Origin: Rhodospirillaceae bacterium
GTDB lineage: Bacteria > Pseudomonadota > Alphaproteobacteria > Thalassobaculales > Thalassobaculaceae
Length of the DNA: 64,000 bases
Direction: 5' to 3'
NCBI GenBank assembly: GCA_018401495.1
Contig: JAGYJX010000010.1
Span: forward strand, 231,515 to 295,514
Positions 57,580-64,000 of the stretch are shown here, piece by piece. The notes beneath the pieces were generated by a model, which made no database searches, was not told the origin of the DNA, and was given only the letters and a program-made list of their open reading frames with translations. Made by a program: the position numbers and the translations under genes. Each line of letters opens with the position of its first letter. Position 1 is the stretch's first letter.

Positions 57580-58181
57580 TCAGCCGATGCCCGGGACGCC
57601 CTCCGGCCAGTCGTCGGCGTCGGGCAGCCGATCCAGCGGCACGGTCAGCCGGCGCTCGTAGTGCGGGCCGTGGCGGCCGAGGAAGCTCTCGAACAGCACC
57701 GCCTCGCGCACCGTGAACGGGCCGGCGGCGAACGGGCTGTGGTCGGCGATCCAGCGGGTGACCTCGTCCTCCGAGACCGTCTCGCCCGAGCGCGGGCCGC
57801 CGAACCGGGCCAGCGTGACGTGCGGGACGAAGCGCCGGCCCTCGGCCTCCAGCCCGGCCCGCCGGGCCGCCGCCTCGACCCGGCCCTGCAGCAGGGTCGA
57901 GCGCCGGCTGTGGCTCGACCGCCGCCCACAGCGCCCGGACGCTGCCGGCCGCCGCCGAAATGGCCGAACCCGGACAGCCGCAACGCGAAGGCCGGCGCGC
58001 GCACGGTCGCCAGCGACGCCGCCAGGTCCTCGGCGGCGCCGCCGTCCAGCTCACCGGCGAAGCGCAGGGTCAGGTGCAGGTCCTCGGGATCCACCCAGCG
58101 CGCCGCGTCGATCCCGTCCATCAGGTCGAACAGCCGGTCGGCCACGTCCTCCGGCATCGCGATCGCCACGAACAGGCGCAT
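57580..58181 (-). CDS. thpR: RNA 2',3'-cyclic phosphodiesterase ThpR/LigT (frameshifted)
   Basis: About 198 residues when joined. MRLFVAIAMPEDVADRLFDL starts the gene. The first catalytic HxTx is in PEDLHLTLRFAGEL and the second in RRFVPHVTLARFGGP, in another frame; the joining segment reads ALWAAVEPQPALD. At least two one-base breaks lie near 57905-57945. The end (LDRLPDADDWPEGVPGIG) is restored in frame. Cyclic phosphodiesterase for tRNA-type ends. Confidence 0.8.
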
Positions 58182-58300
58182 GGGGCCGCTCCTCGGTCCG
58201 CCGCGTCCAGCCTCGCTGTGGGCCCGCCCGGGTCATAGCCGGCGCCGACGGCAGAGGCAACGCCCCCGGCCGGAAGCGCCGGCCCGGATCGCCGGCGCGG

Positions 58301-58540
58301 CTACTCCGCCCTCAGCATCGCGAACAGCTCGTCCTTCAGCTTCAGCCGCCGCTTCTTCAACGCCTCGGCGTGGTCGTCGGAGGTCGGCTCGATCTCCTGC
58401 TCGACGCGGGCGACCTGCTTGTCGAGCTCGTGATACTCGTCGAACAGCCGCGCGAAGTGCGCGTTGCTGGTCTTCAGGCTGTGGATGCGGTCGCGGTATT
58501 CCGGGAACTCCCGGCCGATGTCGTGGTGGAAATCACCCAT
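58301..58540 (-). CDS. YdcH/DUF465-family small protein
   Basis: 79 residues, helical hairpin (IHSLKTSNAHFARLFDEYHE; HAEALKKRRLKLKDELFAML). Matches the YdcH family common in alphaproteobacteria. Role unknown. Confidence 0.88.
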   Translation of the reverse strand: MGDFHHDIGREFPEYRDRIHSLKTSNAHFARLFDEYHELDKQVARVEQEIEPTSDDHAEALKKRRLKLKDELFAMLRAE

Positions 58541-58627
58541 GCTGGTCTCCTCTGTCGATGACGCGGGCGACGCTAGCAGGCCGGCGGGGCGCGGCTCTTG
58601 AGATAGCTCAATGCCGTCGGCGCGCGG

Positions 58628-59059
58628 CTACCCGAGCGCCAGGGCGTCGGCGCTCTGGCCGAGCAGGGTCGCCAATCGCTCGAACTCGGCGCGTTCGGCG
58701 GCCGAGGCGGCGCCGTCGCAGGTGATCACGGCGTGGGCGGCGCGCAGCAGGGTGCGGGCGCGGTCGGGCTCGTCGGCGAACGCCGCCACCCGGGCCTCCA
58801 GCGCCCGGGTGGCGGCCACCCGGTCGGAGCGCAGCGCGAACACGTCGTCGTCGAGGATCTCCATGGCCTCGGCCAGGTCGAACACGTCGAACAGCGGGAT
58901 CTCGGCCAGCAGCGCCTCGGCCCGGTACTTCTCGGCGATGCCGTACTCGCCGTCGGCCAGCGCCGCCAGCGCGGCGACCGCCATCATGGCTTCCAGGAAC
59001 GCGCGGTTCTGAAAGCGGTCGACCTCGCGCCGTATCGCGTCCAGGAAGGTGTCCGCCAT
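58628..59059 (-). CDS. TerB-like (tellurite resistance) helical protein
   Basis: 143 residues. LEAMMAVAALAALADGEYGI and LLRAAHAVITCDGAASAAER are two EF-hand-like TerB repeats with acidic DGE and DG-type loops. No other ter genes nearby, so probably a general metal or stress role. Confidence 0.75.
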   Translation of the reverse strand: MADTFLDAIRREVDRFQNRAFLEAMMAVAALAALADGEYGIAEKYRAEALLAEIPLFDVFDLAEAMEILDDDVFALRSDRVAATRALEARVAAFADEPDRARTLLRAAHAVITCDGAASAAERAEFERLATLLGQSADALALG

Positions 59060-59102
59060 CCGTGTGTCCTTCCGCTCGCCGCCGCCGTTCCCGCCCGGGG
59101 CG

Positions 59103-61283
59103 TTATACCACCGCGCGCTGGCGAAGCGGGGCGTCCGGCCTCGATCACCCGGTCGGCGGTCAGGGTGACGGTCACCGTGCTGCCCTCGCCGGGCGCGCTC
59201 TCGAAGACGATGGTCCCGCCGTGCGCCTCCACCAGGCTCTTGCAGATGTACAACCCCAGACCGGTGCCGTGGTGCCGTCGGGCGTGCACGTTCTCGAGCT
59301 GGCGGAACGGCTCGAACAGCTCGGGGACCCGCTCCGGCGGCACGCCGACGCCGGTGTCGCGCACCACGATCCGCAGGCCGTCCGCGTTGCGCTCGGCGGT
59401 CAGGGTGACGGCGCCGCCGGGCTCGGTGAACTTGACGGCGTTCGACAGCAGGTTGATCACCACCTGCTTCAGGCCGCGCCGGTCGCCGCGCACGCCGAGC
59501 CGCGGGTCGACCGCCGCCACCGCCAGCCGCAAATTGCCGTCCGCGGCCTTCTGCCGGATCATCCGGTCGCATTCCTCCAGCAGGCTGGCCAGCCCGAACG
59601 GCTTCTCGTCCAGGGTCAGCCGGCCGGCCTCGATCCGCGAGACGTCCAGCAGGTCGTTGATCACCGACAGCAGGTGGGTGCCGCTTTCGTGGATGTAGCC
59701 GGCGTATTCCGCCTGGACCTTGCCGTTGGTGGCGATCTGGCCCGACTGGATGATCTCGGCGAAGCCGATGATGGCGTTGAGCGGCGTCCGCAGCTCGTGG
59801 CTCATGGTGGCGAGGAACGCCATCTTGGCGCGGTTCGCCAGCTGGGCGTCGGCGACCGCCGAGACCAGGGCGTCCTCGCGCCGCTTCAGCTCGCTGATGT
59901 CGGTGGCGGTCAGCAGGATGCCGCCCTCCGCGATGCCCTGCTCGCGCACCAGCAGCCAGCGGTCGCCGCGGAACACCTCGACCGTGTAGGGCAGGTTCTG
60001 GCGCCGCTCGAAGCGCTCGCGAAGCCATTCCTCCTCGCGCCCGACCGCCGCCGGCACCTCGCCCGCGGCGACGCTGGCGCGCATGTAGTCGGCGTAGGCG
60101 AGGCCGGGGACCAGCAGCGCGCCGACCTTGCCGGACTGCTCGCGGTAGGCCTGGTTGCAGATCACCAGCCGGTCGTCCTCGTCCCAGAACGCCAGTCCCT
60201 CCGAGCGCGCGTCGAGCGCCTGGGCGAGCCGGCTGTTGGTGGCGCTGGCGCGCCGCTCGGCCTCGATCAGGTCGGTCAGGTCGCGGCCGACGCCGCGATA
60301 GCCCTGGAAGCCGCCGGCGGCGTCGAACACCGGCACGCCGCTGACCGACAGGCAGCGCAGCCCGCCGGTCGGGCCCGGCCGGAAGAACCGGAAATCCTTG
60401 AACGGCTCGCGCCGGCCGAGCAGCGCCTCGTGCTCGGCCCACTCGTCCTCGCCGACGCCGAGCGGCCCGGTCTCGCGCCGGGTCTTGCCGTAGTGGTCCT
60501 CGGGAGTGAGGGTCGAATGCTCCCACACCGACTGCGACAGGTAGGTGAAGCGCAGTTCGGCATCCTGCTCCCAGAACCAGTCCGACGAGGTGCGCGCGAA
60601 ATCCGTCAGCCGGCGGTTGGCGTGGTCGGCCAGCGCCTTGGCGCGCTCCGCCTCGGCGATCGCCCGCATCGCCTCCAGGTGACGCCGGCGCAGCGCCGCG
60701 ACGATCAGCAGCAGCGCCAGGCTGGTGCCGTAGCCGTGGATCGCGGTGAAGCCGATCGGGTCGACCCTGCCGTGCCAGCCGATGGTGGCCGAGGACAGTT
60801 CCTGGACCGCCCAGACCACCACGATCACCGCCATCGCCCGGCGCAGCGCGCGCTCGCCGGTGACCGCCTGGGTCCACAGCACCCAGGCGGAGAGGCCGAG
60901 GACGGCGCCGAAGAACAGGTCGAGCGGCGCGTGGATCGCGATCTCCGGAATGTCGAGCGCCGCGCACACCCCGCCCAGATCACCGCCGCGCCGGTCCCGA
61001 TCGCCACCGGCCGCAGCGGCCGGCGGATCTCGGCCCACAGCAGGATGCCGATCGCCAGCAGGCCGACGTGCCCGGCCGACAGCATCTCGGCCGCGACGTC
61101 GGTCACGGTGCCGTGCGGCGGCGCGCACGCCAGCACCAGCGTCCTGGCCGCGTCGAGGGCGAAGGAGATCGACCACAGCCGCCAGACGAGGTTGTCGCGC
61201 TCGACCGCGGCGAGATAGGCCATGACCGCCGCCATCAGGCCGGCCCCCGCGGCCGCGGCAATCATGGCGGTCGGGATCCACAT
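59103..61283 (-). CDS. Membrane sensor histidine kinase with PAS domains (frameshifted)
   Basis: About 725 residues. Starts MWIPTAMIAAAAGAGLMAAV with several membrane segments (continued after a frame change near 60970: LDLFFGAVLGLSAWVLWTQA). Two PAS domains follow (FARTSSDWFWEQDAELRFTY; DARSEGLAFWDEDDRLVICN). The HisKA box is LATMSHELRTPLNAIIGFAE with phospho-acceptor His, and HATPase_c has NLLSNAVKFTEPG, DTGVGVPPERVPELF and HHGTGLGLYICKSLVEAHGG. The stop at 59103 needs a second shift. No receiver domain. Confidence 0.85.
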
Positions 61284-61558
61284 CGAGGCGATTCCTCCGG
61301 GGCTCGATCAACCCCGCACCAGAGCACGCTCCTGGTTAAGGTTGCGTTACGATCCCGCCGGCCGGCGCGTCGGCGGACTCAAACGTGCACTGTACGGGGG
61401 TGACCTTCTACCTTAACGTTGGCGGTGAACGATCGGGAGTTGACGGGGGGACTCTGGCCTCGCATGTGGACCGCTTCGAACACCTCAGGCTGGGGAGGCG
61501 CGGCGGTGCCGACGCCTCGCCCCCGCTCCACCGCTCGCGCCCCCAGCGCGATCCGCGT

Positions 61559-62334
61559 CTAGGTCGTGGACTCATATTGCCTGATCCAGAGTCTGGCGGA
61601 CGCGAGGGCGATTGCGGCGATGAAGTTTCTGGCGAGCTTGTGATAGCGGGTTGCGATGGCTCGGAAGTGTTTGAGACGGTTGAAGAAGCGTTCGACGAGA
61701 TTGCGTTGTCGGTAGATCTGATGGTCGACGGATCGGCGGACCCGGACGTTGCTTTGACTGGGGATGTGGGCCTTGGCGCCGCGAGCCTCGATCAGGTCGA
61801 TGATGGCCTGGGCGTAGTATCCCCGATCGGCGACCACGTCTCCGGTCAGCGCCAAGTCGGCCAGCAGCTCCGGTGTCGTGGTCTTGTCGGAGGCCTGGCC
61901 GGGGGTGATGACGAAGCGGATCGGCAGGCCGCAACGGTCGACGACCACATGGATCTTGGTGGTCAGTCCGCCGCGAGATCGTCCGATGGCGTGATCCGGG
62001 CCCCCTTTTTTCCACCGGCCGCGTGCTGGTGGGCGCGCACAATCGAGGAGTCGATCAGATGAAGCGAGTCGGGCGCATGTTGGATCAGGGCCTCGAACAC
62101 CTTCAGCCAGACACCCTGCTTGGCCCACCGGTTGTAGCGATTGTAGACCGTCGTGTAGGGGCCGTAGCGCTCCGGAAGGTCGCGCCAGGGGGCACCGGTG
62201 CGCAGAATATAGAAAATGCCGCTGATCACCCGGCGATCGTCGACGCGGGGAACGCCCCGCGGCTTGTTCGGAAGCAGCGGCCCGATAACCCGCCACTCCA
62301 GGTCAGTCAGATCGTGACGACGCTTCATCATCAA
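61559..62334 (-). CDS. IS5/IS427-type transposase, two frames with -1 frameshift
   Basis: ORF A (62334-61963, about 123 codons) carries HDLTDLEWRVIGPLLPNKPR and LHLIDSSIVRAHQHAAGGKK, with the first catalytic D. ORF B (to 61559) has SRGGLTTKIHVVVDRCGLPI, DVVADRGYYAQAIIDLIEAR (second D) and RQRNLVERFFNRLKHFRAIA (E). The frames overlap at A_AAA_AAG (62011-62005), the standard -1 slippery heptamer, so a fused product is made by ribosomal frameshifting. The stop codon is the TAG at the element's flank. Confidence 0.9.
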
Positions 62335-62402
62335 GCTCCCGCAGTTTGGAAGCTTGAATCACAATCAGCCCATAGAGGGAATCCTCTTTATGGGTACAGA
62401 AC
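61563..62402 (-). mobile_element. IS5-family (IS427-type) insertion sequence
   Basis: About 840 bases. CTAG flanks both ends (61559-61562 and 62403-62406) as target duplication. Ends read GTCGTGGACTCATATT and (inverted) GTTCTGTACCCATAAA, an imperfect inverted repeat. Two overlapping transposase frames joined at A_AAA_AAG. It sits just upstream of the HWE kinase gene. Confidence 0.85.
62005..62011 (-). promoter_or_regulatory. Slippery heptamer A_AAA_AAG for -1 frameshifting
   Basis: Lies at the overlap of transposase ORF A and ORF B. Sliding one base back at this site joins GGKK to GGPDHAIGRSRGG exactly. GC-rich sequence immediately downstream could act as the stimulating structure. Confidence 0.75.
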
Positions 62403-62414
62403 CTAGGCGACGGC

Positions 62415-63794
62415 ATGCAGACCGACAACGACCTCTTCCGCCGGCTGCCGGCGGCGGTGTACACGACCGACGCCGCCGGGCGCATCGTGTCCTGCAACCC
62501 GGCGGCGGTCGACGCTGTGGGGCGCCCGCCCGCGGGCCGGCGACGATCGGCTTCCCCGGCGGCTGGACGGTGCGCCGCGCCGACGGCGCGGCGCTGCCGG
62601 ACGGCCGGTTCCCGACCGCCGAGGACGATCGCCGCGGCGCGCGACCCCCAGGGCGTGGAACTGGTGGCGGAGCGGCCCGACGGCGCGCGCCTCGCGCTCC
62701 TGGCGCACGCCGTGCCGACGCTCGACGCCGCCGGCGCCGTCACCGGCGCCGTCACCATGCTGGTCGACATCACGCCGCGCCGCGACGCCGAGCGCGCGCT
62801 GCACTGGCTGGCGGCGATCGTCGAATCCGCCGACGACGCGATCCTGTCCAAGGATCGTCGCCGGCACCATCACCAGCTGGAACCGCGGCGCCGAGCGGCT
62901 GTTCGGCTACAGCGCCGGCGAGGCGGTCGGCCGGCCGGTGACGATGCTGGTCCCCGACGACCGGCAGGACGAGGAGATCATCATCCTGAACCGGCTGCGC
63001 CTCGGCGAGCGGGTCGAGCCTTTCGAGACCGCCCGGCGGCACAAGGACGGCCGGCTGGTCGACGATCTCGCTCTCGCGTCTCGCCGATCGCCGCCGAGGA
63101 CGGCTCGCTGGCCGGCGCCTCGCAGGTCGCCCGCGACATCACCGCCCGGCGCCTGGCCGAGCAGCGCCAGCGCCTGCTGCTCAACGAGATGAACCACCGG
63201 GTCAAGAACCTGCTGGTGCTGGCCGGCGGCGTGGTGGCGCTCAGCGCCCGCTCGGCCACCACGGTCCAGGAGTTGGCGAGCGACGTGCGCGAGCGGCTCG
63301 GGGCGCTGGCGCGGGCCCAGGACCTGACGCTGCCGAAGGCGCCCGGGCTGTTGACCGCGACCGAATCGTCGACCTCGCTGCACGCCCTGATCGCCACCAT
63401 CGTGTCGCCGTTCGACGTCCGGTTCGGCGACGGCGAGGGCCGGGTGGTCGTCACCGGTCCGGACGTGCCGGTGGCCGCCGGCGGGCCGCTGACCAGCCTG
63501 GCCCTGCTGATCCACGAGTTCGCCACCAACGCCGCCAAGTACGGCGCGCTGTCGACGCCCGCCGGCGTGGTCGACATCGCCTGCTTCGACGAGGGCGCCA
63601 CCTTCGTCCTGGTCTGGACCGAGCGCGGCGGCCCGGAGGTGCGGCGCGACGGCGACACCCCGGGCGAGGGCTTCGGAAGCCTGCTGGCGCGGGCGACGGT
63701 GCGCGGCCAGCTCGACGGCGAGATCTCGCGCACCTGGCGGCCGGAGGGCCTGGTGATCCGCCTGTCGGTGTCGCGCCAGCGCCTCGCCGGCTAG
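62415..63794 (+). CDS. HWE-family sensor histidine kinase with PAS domains (multiple frameshifts)
   Basis: About 460 residues. MQTDNDLFRRLPAAVYTTDA starts a PAS domain, then LVDITPRRDAERALHWLAAI and (second frame) GTITSWNRGAERLFGYSAGE form the second PAS. The HWE kinase motif is LLLNEMNHRVKNLLVLAGGV with the phospho-acceptor His; the ATPase has LALLIHEFATNAAKYGALST, the WxE-type WTERGGP and GFGSLLARATVRGQL. Frames break near 62545, 62860 and 63070 at least. The ATG is only 12 bases from the right end of the IS5 element. Confidence 0.82.
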   Translation: MQTDNDLFRRLPAAVYTTDAAGRIVSCNPAAVDAVGRPPAGRRRSASPAAGRCAAPTARRCRTAGSRPPRTIAAARDPQGVELVAERPDGARLALLAHAVPTLDAAGAVTGAVTMLVDITPRRDAERALHWLAAIVESADDAILSKDRRRHHHQLEPRRRAAVRLQRRRGGRPAGDDAGPRRPAGRGDHHPEPAAPRRAGRAFRDRPAAQGRPAGRRSRSRVSPIAAEDGSLAGASQVARDITARRLAEQRQRLLLNEMNHRVKNLLVLAGGVVALSARSATTVQELASDVRERLGALARAQDLTLPKAPGLLTATESSTSLHALIATIVSPFDVRFGDGEGRVVVTGPDVPVAAGGPLTSLALLIHEFATNAAKYGALSTPAGVVDIACFDEGATFVLVWTERGGPEVRRDGDTPGEGFGSLLARATVRGQLDGEISRTWRPEGLVIRLSVSRQRLAG

Positions 63795-63813
63795 CGCGGG
63801 ACCGGATCGCGCC

Positions 63814-64000
63814 GTGCCCCGCAACGCCGTCCCACTCCGCCGGCCCCGACGCGCTCGACCGGCTGAGCGCGCGCATCCAGGCGCTGCGCGCCAAGACCAC
63901 CGCCAACGGCTGCACCGAGGCCGAGGCCCTGCTGGCCGCCGCCAAGGTCGCGGAGCTGCTCGACCGCCACGACCTGTCGCTGACCGACGTCGAGATGCGC
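63814..64000 (+). CDS. DUF2786-like protein, cut by the window edge
   Basis: The readable frame gives ALDRLSARIQALRAKTTANG, CTEAEALLAAAKVAELLDRH and DLSLTDVEMR, the characteristic DUF2786 start (the TxNGCTExEA block). The frame has no standard start, while a GTG at 63814 is in another frame, so one indel near 63835 is probable. Confidence 0.65.
   Translation, partial: MPRNAVPLRRPRRARPAERAHPGAARQDHRQRLHRGRGPAGRRQGRGAARPPRPVADRRRDA

Overview
The window is chromosomal DNA from a high-GC alphaproteobacterium. The gene set fits the order Rhodospirillales: COQ7-type ubiquinone hydroxylase, DUF465/YdcH protein, HWE-type histidine kinase, several PAS_5-like proteins, a long-form LeuA and a trpL-like leader in front of leuA. 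This placement comes from gene content alone. Most of the window is very GC-rich and densely coded on both strands. The clear exception is 45.2-48.8 kb, which is partly AT-rich and is a small integrated island.

Layout. 0-11.1 kb: housekeeping and detoxification genes (glyoxalase I, Tat-exported multicopper oxidase, RraA-like protein, LysR regulator with a divergent GST-like gene, tRNA-Leu, redoxin/2OG-oxygenase fusion, dsbB-coq7-acetyltransferase run, HNH endonuclease, esterase, gluQRS). 11.1-18.8 kb: phosphatase, a structured intergenic stretch, leuA with a probable leucine-rich leader peptide and attenuator, lipid A deacylase, enol-lactonase, Lon-like protease. 18.8-19.9 kb: an IS630 element. 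20-31.6 kb: nitroreductase, Bcr/CflA exporter, diheme cytochrome c and a four-gene polyamine-type ABC transporter. 31.6-37.3 kb: M48 protease, MsrB and MsrA, PAS_5-like proteins, YghU, a LysE exporter. 37.3-42.9 kb: a truncated MFS gene followed by a heme-copper oxidase cluster (ctaG, HemJ/CopD-like, DUF2231, subunit II without CuA ligands, fused subunits I+III). 44.1-44.8 kb: parDE.

45,243-48,764 is a genomic island inserted at the 3' end of tRNA-Ser(GGA). It is bounded by a perfect 22-bp repeat of the tRNA 3' end including CCA. It carries a DUF4062 protein, a short operon of two related micro-proteins plus a one-TM protein, a decapitated serine recombinase, and a protein of unknown role. 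This is the most likely site of an undescribed (possibly defence) system.

48.8-64 kb returns to core genes: lepA, a methyltransferase, two tandem PAS_5 paralogues, two SDRs, an AhpD-like protein, a sirtuin, an LMW phosphatase, ThpR, YdcH, a TerB-like protein, a multi-PAS sensor kinase, an IS5/IS427-type element with a classical A_AAA_AAG slip site, an HWE kinase and a partial DUF2786 gene.

Roughly twenty otherwise intact genes are interrupted by one-base frameshifts, some compensating each other. I read most as sequence errors rather than true pseudogenes, and I give each such gene one span with the approximate break.
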